Origin: Thermoleophilia bacterium | GTDB lineage: Bacteria; Actinomycetota; Thermoleophilia; Solirubrobacterales; 70-9 | NCBI GenBank assembly: GCA_016650125.1 | Contig: JAENWT010000003.1 | Location: 1-64,000 of the forward strand | Direction: 5' to 3' | Length of the DNA stretch: 64,000 nt | Part shown: one piece after another, positions 27,616 to 36,652 of the stretch | Numbering within the stretch: position 1 is the stretch's first letter | Layout: each line of letters starts with the position of its first letter | Translations under genes and position numbers: made by a program | The notes under the pieces: generated by a model | Databases searched by the model: none | What the model was told of the DNA's origin: nothing | What the model saw: the letters and a program-made list of their open reading frames with translations, nothing else

Positions 27616-28383
27616 CTACGAACGCAGCTTGTAGCCGGTCCTGAAGAGGCGGTAGTTCAGCAGAAAAAGGGCGCTGGTGGCGACAAAGAGCGCCAGGAAC
27701 GAGAGCGCGACGTTGACGTCGGCTTGCCCGAGGAATCCGTAACGCACCAGCGAGGTCATGTAATAGACCGGGTTGAAGTGGGTCAGCGTCTGGTACGGCT
27801 CGGGCAGGAGCGAAGCCGAGTAGAACACGCCGCCGAGGAAGATCAGCGGCTGCAGGACGAAGGTCTGTGCAAAGGACACGTCGTCAAATTGCTCCGCCCT
27901 GACCCCGATCAACACGCCGAGCTGCGCGAAGAAGAATCCGACCAGGAGGAGCGACAGCACCATCGCCCAGGCGTGCTCCACTGGCAGGTCGACCAACAGG
28001 CTTGCCGCCAGGAAGGTGAGGACCGAGATCGTCATGCCCCGCAGGAAGCCGCCGAGAGTAAAGGCGAGCAGCAGCTGCATCGGCCCGGCGGGTGACGAGA
28101 GCTGGTCGTCGATCGACCGCTGGAACTTCTGCTGGAGAATCGAGGAGGCGTTGTTGGTGAAGGCGTTGATCGCCCAGGCCATCAGGATCAGCCCCGGGAT
28201 CACGTAGACGACATACTCGACACCGTCGAGGTCACCGACCCGCGAGCCGAGGGCCGCGCCAAAGACCGAGATGTAGAGGAAGGTCTCGAGCAGCGGGGCG
28301 CCGACCGTCTGACCCTTGATCTTCACGAAGCGGCTTACTTCACGCTTCGTCAGCGTGTAGAACCGCACCCACCTGGGGCTCAA
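27616..28383 (-). CDS. ABC-2 type transporter permease
   Basis: A 255-residue membrane subunit with about six helices (VYVIPGLILMAWAI, LLLAFTLGGFLRGMTISVLTFL, VLSLLLVGFFFAQLGVLIG, FVLQPLIFLGGVFYSASLLP, ALSFLALFVATSALFLLNYRLF). The segment FYSASLLPEPYQTLTHFNPVYY is typical of ABC-2 drug/polysaccharide exporters. It overlaps the ATPase gene by 4 nt, forming a two-gene exporter. Confidence 0.92.
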   Translation of the reverse strand: MSPRWVRFYTLTKREVSRFVKIKGQTVGAPLLETFLYISVFGAALGSRVGDLDGVEYVVYVIPGLILMAWAINAFTNNASSILQQKFQRSIDDQLSSPAGPMQLLLAFTLGGFLRGMTISVLTFLAASLLVDLPVEHAWAMVLSLLLVGFFFAQLGVLIGVRAEQFDDVSFAQTFVLQPLIFLGGVFYSASLLPEPYQTLTHFNPVYYMTSLVRYGFLGQADVNVALSFLALFVATSALFLLNYRLFRTGYKLRS

Positions 28384-29186
28384 GGTGCGTCCTCGCCGAC
28401 GTGTGCACGGGAGAGCTCCTTGCGGCCCACCAGTTCAAGGTAGGCGTCTTCGAGGCTGGACACGCCGAACTTGGAGGCCAGCTGTCCGCTGGTCCCTTCG
28501 GCGACGATCTCGCCGCCGTTGATGAAGGCGATCTTGTTGCAGAGCTGTTCTGCTTCTTCGAGGTAGTGGGTCGTCAGGAGGATCGTCGTGCCTTCGGTGT
28601 TGACCCGCTGGACGTACTGCCAGAGTTCAAGTCGGAGTTCGACGTCGACTCCGGCGGTCGGCTCGTCGAGGATCAGGAGGCGCGGCCGGTGCATGAGGGC
28701 GCGGGCCAGGACCACGCGGCGTTTCATGCCGCCGGAGAGCGTCCGGGTGCGCTCGTCGCGCTTGTCGACCAGCGAGAAAGCGTCGAGCAGTTCGTCGACC
28801 CGTTCCTTCCGCTCTTTCTTCCGCATCCCGAAGTAGCCGCCGTGGAAGTCGAGCGTTTCGGCGACCGTGAGGAACCAGTCGAGGTTGATGTCCTGGGGGG
28901 CGAGGCCGACCGCCTCGCGCGCCGCTTCGTAGTGGTCGACCGCGTCGTTGCCGAAGATCTCGATCTCGCCGCCGGTCGGCCGGGCGAGGCCGGTTGAACA
29001 GTGGATCAGGGTCGATTTACCGGCGCCGTTCGGGCCGAGCAGGCCGAAGAAGTCACCCTCGGCGATTTCGAGCGACACGTTCTTGAGCGCTTCGACTCCG
29101 GTCGGGTAACGCTTGGAGACGTTGATCGCCTTCAGGGCGGTGCCATTGCCGGTAACGGGCGACTCGGAGTGAGGGGAAAGCTGCAT
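28380..29186 (-). CDS. ABC transporter ATP-binding protein (ABC-2 partner)
   Basis: A 268-residue ATPase with Walker A GPNGAGKST, signature LSGGMKRRVVLARAL, Walker B LLILDEPTAGVD and H-loop LLTTHYLEEAEQL. This is the DrrA/CcmA-type of multidrug exporters. It energises the adjacent permease. Substrate unknown. Confidence 0.95.
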   Translation of the reverse strand: MQLSPHSESPVTGNGTALKAINVSKRYPTGVEALKNVSLEIAEGDFFGLLGPNGAGKSTLIHCSTGLARPTGGEIEIFGNDAVDHYEAAREAVGLAPQDINLDWFLTVAETLDFHGGYFGMRKKERKERVDELLDAFSLVDKRDERTRTLSGGMKRRVVLARALMHRPRLLILDEPTAGVDVELRLELWQYVQRVNTEGTTILLTTHYLEEAEQLCNKIAFINGGEIVAEGTSGQLASKFGVSSLEDAYLELVGRKELSRAHVGEDAP

Positions 29187-29284
29187 GGAGCAATCATGAA
29201 GGTTCGAGTGCGCTTGAAGTCAAGTGGTCCGTCCGAAGCCGTTCAGACAGCGCCTTCGCCGTCCGAGGCTTTACGGTTGCGGGC

Positions 29285-30160
29285 GTGATCGAACGGCGCC
29301 GCCTTGTCCGTGTTCCAGCTTCTTCGGCCAATCTCGGCCCGGGCTACGACGTCATGGCGGCGGCACTAGATGTCTTCCTCGAGCTCGAGGTGGTCGAGAC
29401 CGGCGAATTCTCCGTCGAATGCGACCTCGAAATCCCGCTCGACCGCAGCAACCTCCTGGTCCGGGCCTTCGAAACCCTCCATCCGGCGGACGACTTCTGC
29501 TTCCGGATCGGCGGGCACATCCCGCTCGCCCGGGGCATGGGGTCGAGCGCCGCGGCGATCGTCGCCGGCCTGATGGCGGCCGATCACCTCTTCGAGCTCG
29601 GCCTCAGCCGGCAGGATTTCCTCGAGAAGGCGACGGCGATCGAAGGGCACCCGGACAACGTCGCGGCGGCGATCTGCGGCGGTTTTGTGATCTGTAATGG
29701 CCAGGGGAAGGACCTTGTCGCCACCCGCGTCGACGCGCCGGAGGGTCTCGAAGGCATTCTGGTGGTTCCCCACGAAAAGGTTTCGACGGCGAAAGCCCGG
29801 GCTGCGATTCCGGCCGAGGTCCCGATCAGCGACGCCGTGGCCAACGTTTCGGCGGCCGCCCACCTTGCGCTCGGCCTCAGCCGTGGTGACTTCGACCTGA
29901 TTTCAACCGGTCTTGCCGACCACATTCACCAGGACCGGCGGCGCTCGCTCTTTCCCAGGTCGATGGAGATCGTCGAGTCGGCCCGCGAACTCGGCGCGAT
30001 CGGCGCGAGCATCTCAGGCGCCGGGCCGACGGTGCTGATCTGGTGCGGGTGGCAGGAGACCGGCAAGGTCGTGTCCGAACTCTCGGTCCGGTGCGAGGGC
30101 TGGGCCGACGTGAAGCGGGTCGGATTCAGCCCGCTCGGCGCCGACGTGCCCGAGCTTTAG
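29285..30160 (+). CDS. thrB: Homoserine kinase
   Basis: Phosphorylates homoserine for ThrC. GHMP-kinase motifs: VPASSANLGPGYDVMAAAL (motif 1), PLARGMGSSAAAIVAGL (ATP loop), EGHPDNVAAAICGG and ASISGAGPTVLIW (motif 3). Length 291 aa. The gene is 3 kb away from hom-thrC, so the threonine branch is split. GTG 29285 lies 7 nt after TACGGT (29272-29277) with no SD. Confidence 0.95.
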   Translation: MIERRRLVRVPASSANLGPGYDVMAAALDVFLELEVVETGEFSVECDLEIPLDRSNLLVRAFETLHPADDFCFRIGGHIPLARGMGSSAAAIVAGLMAADHLFELGLSRQDFLEKATAIEGHPDNVAAAICGGFVICNGQGKDLVATRVDAPEGLEGILVVPHEKVSTAKARAAIPAEVPISDAVANVSAAAHLALGLSRGDFDLISTGLADHIHQDRRRSLFPRSMEIVESARELGAIGASISGAGPTVLIWCGWQETGKVVSELSVRCEGWADVKRVGFSPLGADVPEL

Positions 30161-30162
30161 TC

Positions 30163-30540
30163 ATGGATCTTCTGGTACAGGTCGGGCTTGTCGAACTGGC
30201 GGTTGCCGCCCTGCTGGGCTGGGCGATGGTCGTGCGTGAGGAGAAGCCGGAGTGGCTGAAGAAGATCGGCATGGTCCAGCCCCACCGCATCCTCCAGATC
30301 CACCTCGACTACGTGATGATGGGCCTGATTTCCGTCGCGGTCGGCCTGGCGATTCCGGACATCCCGGATCTTGCCGCCGCCCTGCTGATCTTCGGCACCG
30401 TGATGAACCCACTGCTGTTCATCCCGCCGGCCTTCTCGGCCGGTGTCGACAAGCGGCTCTGGTACCGGGCCCTCTCGGTCACCTCGTTCCTGGCGATGTC
30501 GGTGGCGCTGGTCTGGGCCGCGGTCATCGGGCCGGGCTGA
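30163..30540 (+). CDS. Small four-helix membrane protein
   Basis: A 125-residue integral membrane protein with four helices (VQVGLVELAVAALLGWAMVV; IHLDYVMMGLISVAVGLAI; ALLIFGTVMNPLLFIPPAF; VTSFLAMSVALVWAAVIG). ATG 30163 is 2 nt after the thrB stop, so it is probably cotranscribed. Function is not recognisable. Confidence 0.8.
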   Translation: MDLLVQVGLVELAVAALLGWAMVVREEKPEWLKKIGMVQPHRILQIHLDYVMMGLISVAVGLAIPDIPDLAAALLIFGTVMNPLLFIPPAFSAGVDKRLWYRALSVTSFLAMSVALVWAAVIGPG

Positions 30541-30552
30541 CCGGAGCCGGGC

Positions 30553-31347
30553 CTACGCGGGTGGCTTGATCGCCGCGAGCTGCTTTTCGGCTTCCGCCAG
30601 CGGCTCCTCGAGCCCCAGCCGGGCCAGGACCTCGACCGTGAGCGACGCGTAGTCGTACGCCTTGCGCTTGCGGAACTCATGGATCGGTTTGCCCGCCCGG
30701 GCGGACTCGGGGTAGACGATCGAACGTTTGATGACCGTCTCGAAGACTTTGTCGCCGAAACTCTCCTTGAGCATCGTAAGTGTCGCGCGGGCGTGGTTGG
30801 TCCGCATGTCGGCAATGTTCAGGAGGATCCCGAGCAGTTCGAGGTCAGGGTTCAGGTTCTCCTTGGCCAGTCCGATGACCTCCATCGCCCCTTCGGCACC
30901 CTGCTCGGAGAAATGCTCGGCTTCGGAGGAGAGGATTGCCCAGTCCGAAGCGACGAGCGCGTTGACCGTCAGCAGTCCGAGCGTGGGTGGGCAGTCGATC
31001 AGCACGATGTCGTAACGGCGCTTGGGTTCGCGGAGGGCGTTTCGGAGGGTCAGCTCACGACCGATCTTCCCCGCCAGCATGAGCTCGGCCTCGGCCAGGC
31101 CGAGGTTCGCCGGGATCACGCCTTCGTGGATCGCGTCGACCGCTTTCTCCTGTCCGGCCAGGACCTCGCCCAGGGTGGGGTAGGAGTCGGCCGGCACGCC
31201 GAAGTATTCGGAGAGGTTGCCTTGCGGGTCGGCGTCGATGGCGAGAACCTTCAGCCCGGAGCGGGTGAGGCCTTCGGCCAGCGAGCGCGTCACCGTGGTC
31301 TTGCCGGTGCCGCCCTTCTGGGAGAGGATCGCGATCGTGATTGCCAC
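30553..31347 (-). CDS. ParA-family ATPase
   Basis: A 264-residue Soj/ParA-type ATPase. Deviant Walker A SQKGGTGKTTVTRSLAEGL, VLAIDADPQGNLSEYFG and VLIDCPPTLGLLTVNALVASD are present. No ParB or parS is adjacent, so it may be an orphan ParA positioning another cargo. GTG 31347 has minus-strand TAAGCT 6 nt upstream and no SD (leaderless type). Confidence 0.9.
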   Translation of the reverse strand: MAITIAILSQKGGTGKTTVTRSLAEGLTRSGLKVLAIDADPQGNLSEYFGVPADSYPTLGEVLAGQEKAVDAIHEGVIPANLGLAEAELMLAGKIGRELTLRNALREPKRRYDIVLIDCPPTLGLLTVNALVASDWAILSSEAEHFSEQGAEGAMEVIGLAKENLNPDLELLGILLNIADMRTNHARATLTMLKESFGDKVFETVIKRSIVYPESARAGKPIHEFRKRKAYDYASLTVEVLARLGLEEPLAEAEKQLAAIKPPA

Positions 31348-31536
31348 CGGCTTAGCTTAGTTCCCTGAGGGGGCGGGCGGTGCCCGGGAACGACCTGAGC
31401 GCGCCTGGACTTCGTCGACGCTCGCTCGGCTTGCTCATTGACAGAAGTCAAATCGCTTCACCGGCTCGCTTACTCCTCGCCAGCCACGCTCAGGACGTCC
31501 CCGTGCACCACCCGCTTGCGTAGAATCAGTTTTCAG

Positions 31537-32046
31537 ATGGGACCCGTCTACGCCGAGATCGATATCGATGCCCCCCGGGAGATGATCTTCGACTACCTGA
31601 TGGACGTGGCCACGCGGCCGGCTCTCTACGGCAATTCAGTCTCTGACTTCCGGCTGCTGAGGCTCGAATCACGCGGGATCGGGGCCGGCGCCAGGTTCCA
31701 GTTCAAGCGCCACAAGGCCTGGGCGGATTCCTCGATCACCGCCGCCGAGTCGCCGAACCGTATTTCCGAGCGCGGGGCCACCGGCAACCTCAACCGCACC
31801 AAGACCGGCACCGAGTGGGAAATCGCCGAATCGTCGGCGGGTGTGAGCACCCTGAGACTCAGTTACTGGACCGAGCCCACCGGCTGGGCCAAGCTCTTCG
31901 ACCGCCTCACCGGCGGGTCACGCTGGTACGGCCGCATGCTCAAGCGCGCGGCCGCGGAGTTGCGGAGCCGGATTGAAGCGGAGCGCACCGCGACCTCCGA
32001 GGTCGGCGTCGCCGGTGGCAATCGCTACGTGACCGGCGTTCGCTAG
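31537..32046 (+). CDS. SRPBCC-family (polyketide cyclase/START-like) protein
   Basis: A 169-residue helix-grip-fold protein: EIDIDAPREMIFDYLMDVATRPALYG, GARFQFKRHKAWADSSI, RISERGATGNLNRTKTGTEWEI and a long C-terminal helix MLKRAAAELRSRIEA. Such proteins bind hydrophobic ligands. ATG 31537 follows TAGAAT (31521-31526) by 10 nt. The frame is open upstream but the coding signature starts here. Confidence 0.8.
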   Translation: MGPVYAEIDIDAPREMIFDYLMDVATRPALYGNSVSDFRLLRLESRGIGAGARFQFKRHKAWADSSITAAESPNRISERGATGNLNRTKTGTEWEIAESSAGVSTLRLSYWTEPTGWAKLFDRLTGGSRWYGRMLKRAAAELRSRIEAERTATSEVGVAGGNRYVTGVR

Positions 32047-32083
32047 CGCGTTCCGGACGACGGACCAATAAACTCCGGCGCCG

Positions 32084-32659
32084 ATGGAGACATCTGAAAA
32101 GAACAACTGGCTGAATACCAATTGGCTTCGCGGCCTCGCTCTGCTCGCGGTCATCCTCTTCTCCGGCTTTGCGCTTGCCGCCTGTGGCGTCAATGAAGAG
32201 GAGAAGGAGGGCATCGTCGAAGGCGAGCCGGTCGAGCTCGGTCACCTCCAGTACAACGTGCTCTTCACCCGTCCACTCAACGTCGATGACGTCGAGGACC
32301 GGGAGTACCTGGTCGGCCAGCCGATCGCGGAACCCGGCCAGACCTACATCGGTGTGTTCGTGAAGATCAAGAACACCAGCGAAGACGAGTCGGCCACATT
32401 GCCGGAAACGTTCCGTATCGTCGACACCACCGGACGTCCCTACCCGAACATTGCCAGCGAGAGCATCTACGCGCTCAAGCCGGGCGAGGAGGTCGGTCCC
32501 GAGGACGACGTGCCGGCGATCGATTCGACGCCGCAGGTGGGTCCGATCCAGGCTTCGATGCTGCTCTACCTCCTGCCTGACGAAGCGCTGGAGCTGAGGC
32601 CGATCGAGCTTCACGTCGAAGGTGAAGACGGGCCGGCCACCATTGAGCTCGACCTTTAG
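32084..32659 (+). CDS. Putative lipoprotein
   Basis: A 191-residue protein with a membrane leader (LRGLALLAVILFSGFALAAC) and good lipobox LAAC. The exported part contains an Ig-like DUF4352-like beta domain (YIGVFVKIKNTSEDESATLPETFRIVDTTGR). Ligand unknown. TAAACT (32069-32074) lies 9 nt before ATG. Confidence 0.8.
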   Translation: METSEKNNWLNTNWLRGLALLAVILFSGFALAACGVNEEEKEGIVEGEPVELGHLQYNVLFTRPLNVDDVEDREYLVGQPIAEPGQTYIGVFVKIKNTSEDESATLPETFRIVDTTGRPYPNIASESIYALKPGEEVGPEDDVPAIDSTPQVGPIQASMLLYLLPDEALELRPIELHVEGEDGPATIELDL

Positions 32660-32984
32660 GTCCAACCTGCGGGAAGCCGGCTTTGCCGGCCAGCTGATCG
32701 CGGCGCTTGGCGCCGTATTCGCTCTGCTGGGTCCTTTCGGAATCGGCTTTCTCGTGGCCGGGACCAGCTGCCTGGTCGTCGGGGTGATCCTTGCCGCGCC
32801 GGACGCGCGGAAGCCCGGTCCGTTCCTGGCCGAGTGGTGGGCCGTGCTCGCCATCGCCGCCGTTATCTGCCTGGCCGGCTTCGGGCTGAGCTTCGTCGTT
32901 GGAGGGCTCGGTGGGATCCTGGCTGCGGCCGCGGCAGTTATCGCCCTGGTCGCCGTGGCGCTCGGCGCGCCTCCCGAGCAGTAA
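32622..32984 (+). CDS. Small hydrophobic membrane protein
   Basis: A 120-residue protein with about four membrane helices (LIAALGAVFALLGPFGIGFLV, SCLVVGVILAA, WAVLAIAAVICLAGFGLSFVV, LAAAAAVIALVAVAL). The frame's GTG 32622 overlaps the lipoprotein gene by 38 nt; the true start is uncertain. Function unknown. Confidence 0.65.
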   Translation: MKTGRPPLSSTFRSNLREAGFAGQLIAALGAVFALLGPFGIGFLVAGTSCLVVGVILAAPDARKPGPFLAEWWAVLAIAAVICLAGFGLSFVVGGLGGILAAAAAVIALVAVALGAPPEQ

Positions 32985-33013
32985 GAGCCTCCCGGGATAG
33001 GCACTTAGCCGAC

Positions 33014-34765
33014 CTAGAGGCCGGAGGCGAGGACCGCGCCGGCGATCGGTGCGGCGACCGTTCCGCCGTCAGCGGAAGCATCGATCAGCATCACTCCGAC
33101 CGCGAGCTGCGGCTTGTCGGACGGGGCGAATCCGGCGAACCAGGCGTCTTCGATCAGGTCGGGATCGCCTTCAGCGTCGACTTCACCGCCGCCTCGCGGG
33201 CCAACTTCGGCCGTACCTGTCTTGCCCGCCACCTGGGCTTCCGAGATAGCGGCGGCCTGACCGGTGCCCTGGGTCACCACCGCGACCATCAGTTCGGCGA
33301 CTTCGGCGACCGTCTTCTTTGAAGCGACCTGGGTCGGCTCGACATCGGGGAGCAGGTCCTTTTCGAAGACGATCGGAGTCGACAGTGATTTGCCTCCGTT
33401 GGCGATCGCCTGGGCCGCGCTGGCCATCAGCAGCGGAGTCGCCTGGACGGTGCCCTGGCCGATTCCGCTCACCCCGAGTTCGTTGTTGTAGTTGCCGGGG
33501 GTCGGCATCGTCGGCACGATGGACGTCGGCAAAGAAGACATGACCGCTTCGGTGCCTTCGGCGTTAAAGATCGCCGGTGCCCGGTTGAAGCCGAAAGCTT
33601 CTGCGGTGGAAGTCATGTCCTCTTCGCCGATCTCCATCGCCAGGGGTGCGAATACCGAGTTGCATGAATCGGCGAAGGCATCGACGAAGCTGCCACCGCA
33701 GACTTCGTTGTGGGCGTTGGAGATCTCCCGGCCATCGGCAATACCGGAGGTGGCGAATTCGAACTGATCGTCCATCGCCACCTTGTCGTTCTCGAGTCCG
33801 GCGGTCGCGGTGATGATCTTCATGGTCGACCCGGGCGGCGCGAGGAACGAGAAGGCCTGCCCGGCAAGAGCCTTGACCCGACCCGTGCGGGTGTCGAGGG
33901 CGGCGACGCCACCGCTCTGTCCGGCGAGGTTTTCGACCGCCGAGTTCTGGATGTCGACGTCGATCGTCGTCTTCAGGGGCTTGGCTTCCGCCGGTTGGCC
34001 GGTGCCAAGCTTCTGCCCCGCCGCATCGCCGCCTCCGTCGATCGGCGTGGCGCTGAGGGTGCCACCCGGCTTGCCGGCCAGGCGACCGTTATAAGCCAGC
34101 TCGAGACCGCTCACTCCGGTCGGCTCACCCGGGGAGAACCCGAGCGCCAGGTTGGCGGTCGCGTCCGCTTCCGCGTCCGGCTCGGCAACCACGCCAGTGA
34201 CGTCGATCATCGAGTCGCCGAGCGGGTGCTCGCGGGCCAGGGAAGGTCCTTCGGCCATCGCTTCACCATTCGACGCGAGGATCGACGCGCGCGGCGGCAG
34301 CTTCGTGGTGCGGGCGAGTTCCTGGTCGAGCTTGAGGCCGGGGAAGAGCAGGTTGTTCTGAAAGGCGATGCCGTCAGACCCGAAGGTGAAGTCCAGGGGC
34401 TGCTTGATCTCACCGAAGGCCAGGGTCTCGGCCGTGATCGGCACTTCGGCATTGGTCTCGTCGCCCTCGGCGCCGTCCGGGTCGAGGCTTTTCAGGGTGG
34501 CCATGCCCTCGGACTGCTCGTAACGCTTCTGGAAGCGCTCCAGCGGGATCGCCTCCTGGGACTTGGTGCTGAGCAGGCTGTGCATCTTCGCGTAGTCGTG
34601 TTCCCGCCACGCCTCGGCGTAGTTTTCTGCGAGGTCGCGGTTGGGGCTGCCGGGACAACCCTCTATCACCCCGACGATGAACGCCACGAAGGCGATCGCC
34701 AGCAATGGTAGGGCGCGGGTCTTCAAGCGCTTCTGGCGCTCCAGCCGTGTGGGGGGCCTGCTCAT
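33014..34765 (-). CDS. Class B penicillin-binding protein (transpeptidase)
   Basis: Peptidoglycan D,D-transpeptidase, membrane anchored (RALPLLAIAFVAFIVGVIEGC). Residues ~45-130 are an NTF2-like (MecA_N-type) domain, then a dimerisation domain (PRASILASNGEAMAEGP) and the transpeptidase with SxxK in PPGSTMKIIT, SxN in ADSCNSVFAP and KTG in VAGKTGTAE. The frame opens at TTG 34774, but ATG 34765 lies 8 nt after minus-strand TAGTTT and starts MSRPPTRLERQKRLK. It is divergent from the MarP-like gene (43-nt gap). Confidence 0.92.
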   Translation of the reverse strand: MSRPPTRLERQKRLKTRALPLLAIAFVAFIVGVIEGCPGSPNRDLAENYAEAWREHDYAKMHSLLSTKSQEAIPLERFQKRYEQSEGMATLKSLDPDGAEGDETNAEVPITAETLAFGEIKQPLDFTFGSDGIAFQNNLLFPGLKLDQELARTTKLPPRASILASNGEAMAEGPSLAREHPLGDSMIDVTGVVAEPDAEADATANLALGFSPGEPTGVSGLELAYNGRLAGKPGGTLSATPIDGGGDAAGQKLGTGQPAEAKPLKTTIDVDIQNSAVENLAGQSGGVAALDTRTGRVKALAGQAFSFLAPPGSTMKIITATAGLENDKVAMDDQFEFATSGIADGREISNAHNEVCGGSFVDAFADSCNSVFAPLAMEIGEEDMTSTAEAFGFNRAPAIFNAEGTEAVMSSLPTSIVPTMPTPGNYNNELGVSGIGQGTVQATPLLMASAAQAIANGGKSLSTPIVFEKDLLPDVEPTQVASKKTVAEVAELMVAVVTQGTGQAAAISEAQVAGKTGTAEVGPRGGGEVDAEGDPDLIEDAWFAGFAPSDKPQLAVGVMLIDASADGGTVAAPIAGAVLASGL

Positions 34766-34808
34766 CAGGAACAAAACTACCGGGAGTCGCGGTGGTTAGA
34801 TTGGCCAG

Positions 34809-35951
34809 GTGACAACGATCGACTGGGTCATAGTCTGCTTCACCTTTCTGCTTGCCCTCTGGGGTTTCCGGCAGGGCCTGATCGTCGGTGCCCTCGGGCT
34901 CGGGGGGTTGGCCGTGGGGGCGGTGCTCGGATCCCGGCTGGCGCCGGTTGTCCTCGAAGGCGGTTCGAACTCTGCCTACGCGCCGATGGTCGCCCTGGTC
35001 GGCGCCATTCTCATCGGTTCGATGACCCTGGCGCTGGCCGTGGTGCTCGGTGACCGGATCCGCACCCGCGCGATCCGGGGCACGTTCGGACAGGTGATCG
35101 ACGGCATCGGCGGGGCCCTGCTGATCGCCGCGGTGGCGCTCGGTCTGATCTGGGTGCTCGGTGCAGTGATCCTCTACACCCCCGGGGCGGAGAGCCTGCG
35201 AAAGGACGTGCAGAGGTCGATCCTCCTGGGCGGGATCAACGATGTGATGCCGCCGTCAGGCCCGCTGATCCAGGCCCTTCACCGGATCGACCCGGTCCCG
35301 ACTTTCGCCCGCTCACCGGGGGAGATCGCTGCTCCCGATTCCGGCGCCGGTAGCTCGGAGGCGGTAAAGGAGGCCAGATCCTCGGTCGTCAAGGTGACCG
35401 GTTCCGCCTGCGGCGTGGGCGTCATGGGCTCGGGCTGGGTCATCGCCCCGGGAGTCGTGGTCACCAACGCCCACGTCGTCGCCGGACAGGACGACACGCG
35501 GATCGAGACGCTCGACGGCCTCGAGGTGGACGCCACGCCGATTGCTTATCGGCCGAGGAACGACATCGCGGTGCTCTCGGCCGGGATCGAGCAACCGGCC
35601 CTGCCGCTGCTGACCCGGGCGCCGGTCGGAACCTCGGCCGCAGTGGTCGGGTATCCGCTCGACGGGCCCTTGCAGATCACCCCGGCGCGAGCCGGCAGAA
35701 CGCAAAGGGTGCTGGGCGACGACGCTTATGGCAACGGACCCTTCGAGCGTTCGATGCTGACGCTGCGTGGCCGGGTCCAGCACGGCAACTCCGGCGGGCC
35801 GCTCCTCGACCGTGAAGGACGGGTGCTGGGAACAGTCTTCGCCGCAACCACGGAGGGACCGAGCGGAGGCCTCGCAATCCCGAACAAGATCGTCAAACGC
35901 ATCACCGAGGGCGCAACCGAGGAAGTGGACACAGGACCCTGCACCCGCTGA
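34809..35951 (+). CDS. MarP-like membrane serine protease (CvpA domain + trypsin-like protease)
   Basis: A 380-residue protein. Residues 1-130 form four membrane helices of a CvpA/colicin V production domain. The C-terminal half is a trypsin-like protease with His in TNAHVVAG, Asp in RNDIAVL and Ser in GNSGGPLLD. This layout is that of mycobacterial MarP, the periplasmic protease for acid/oxidative stress resistance that activates peptidoglycan hydrolases. Pairing with a PBP fits an envelope role. GTG 34809 lies 6 nt after TAGATT (34797-34802). Confidence 0.9.
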   Translation: MTTIDWVIVCFTFLLALWGFRQGLIVGALGLGGLAVGAVLGSRLAPVVLEGGSNSAYAPMVALVGAILIGSMTLALAVVLGDRIRTRAIRGTFGQVIDGIGGALLIAAVALGLIWVLGAVILYTPGAESLRKDVQRSILLGGINDVMPPSGPLIQALHRIDPVPTFARSPGEIAAPDSGAGSSEAVKEARSSVVKVTGSACGVGVMGSGWVIAPGVVVTNAHVVAGQDDTRIETLDGLEVDATPIAYRPRNDIAVLSAGIEQPALPLLTRAPVGTSAAVVGYPLDGPLQITPARAGRTQRVLGDDAYGNGPFERSMLTLRGRVQHGNSGGPLLDREGRVLGTVFAATTEGPSGGLAIPNKIVKRITEGATEEVDTGPCTR

Positions 35952-35986
35952 ACTGCGTGAGTTGGGTATCGGTCTACCGCGGGGGC

Positions 35987-36030
35987 GGGCAAAAATCGGA
36001 ACTAGGAGAACAAGCTCTTAGTTTTTGCCC
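35987..36030 (+). terminator. Hairpin with T-run downstream of the MarP-like gene
   Basis: GGGCAAAAA (35987-35995) pairs with TTTTTGCCC (36022-36030). Inside, ACTAGGAG pairs with CTCTTAGT at 7 of 8 positions. The T5 is in the stem rather than after it, so termination is only a possibility. Confidence 0.45.
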
Positions 36031-36060
36031 TCTCTCCGAAGTCACAGTTCTGAACAAGTG

Positions 36061-36124
36061 CATCAAAGTTGGTATTTCCGAAATCAGTCTGCGTCGGAAA
36101 ACGATCGTAAAACCAACTTCGATG
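36061..36124. repeat. Imperfect 64-nt inverted repeat
   Basis: CATCAAAGTTGGT (36061-36073) pairs with ACCAACTTCGATG (36112-36124) with one mismatch. Nested TTTCCG (36075-36080) pairs with CGGAAA (36095-36100). No coding role is visible. Confidence 0.75.
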
Positions 36125-36280
36125 TCTCGAGTAGCTGACCATGTCTTTACCGGGCTACCCCGGTGCGGCCTAAACGGCGATGCGGAAGTCCATATAGCTG
36201 CGGTGCTCGGCCGTTCCCCAAACCTCCCGGGCGCCGCTTTTTGCTAGCCCGTGCAGCGGGTTTTGTAAGCTGGTTGGACG

Positions 36281-36652
36281 GTGAGCGGTACTACAGTCAA
36301 CCTGGACCCGGCAGGAAGCCCTGCTGCACGGCCGGAGTTCACGGAAGTGTGTCCCCACTTTCACGCGGCGATCGAGCTGATCGGCAAGCGCTGGAGCGGG
36401 GCGATCATCTGGGCACTTTCCGACGGCCCGATGCGGTTCGCGGAACTCAAGCGGGCGATCCCGGGACTCTCCGACCGACTGCTCTCACAGCGGCTCAGGG
36501 AACTCGAGTCGTCCGGCCTGATGGACCGGACCGTCGAAGAGGGTCAGCCGGTGAAGGTGACCTACGAACTGACCGAAAAGGGGATTGCCCTCAAGCCGGC
36601 AATCCAGAGCCTGCGGCAGTGGGCTTGTCACTGGCAGGAAGATCCTCTGTAA
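36281..36652 (+). CDS. HxlR-family transcriptional regulator
   Basis: A 123-residue MarR-like winged-helix protein of the HxlR type: [61 protein letters not shown] and a wing [11 protein letters not shown]. The single N-terminal Cys (EVCPHF) matches the redox-sensing Cys of HypR/QorR-type members. GTG 36281 follows TAAGCT (36266-36271) by 9 nt. Its 3' end overlaps the converging cysA by 62 nt. Confidence 0.9.
   Translation: MSGTTVNLDPAGSPAARPEFTEVCPHFHAAIELIGKRWSGAIIWALSDGPMRFAELKRAIPGLSDRLLSQRLRELESSGLMDRTVEEGQPVKVTYELTEKGIALKPAIQSLRQWACHWQEDPL

Larger units (their letters stand above)
35952..36280. other. AT-richer intergenic block with stacked hairpins
   Basis: A 329-bp gap without a convincing gene, clearly less GC-rich than its neighbours. 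It holds three inverted-repeat structures (35987-36030, 36061-36124, 36149-36164). It may contain the terminator of the MarP-like gene, an unrecognised RNA or a mobile-element remnant. Confidence 0.75.

Noticed and set aside
30553-31347. ParA gene as a sign of the replication origin region
   Set aside because: There is no parB, parS (TGTTTCACGTGAAACA-like), gidB or dnaA in the window; it looks like an orphan ParA.
35957-36247. Possible 96-aa gene in the A/T-richer island
   Set aside because: There is no SD or TAnnnT at its start, the frame runs through the stem-loops, and it has no recognisable motif.
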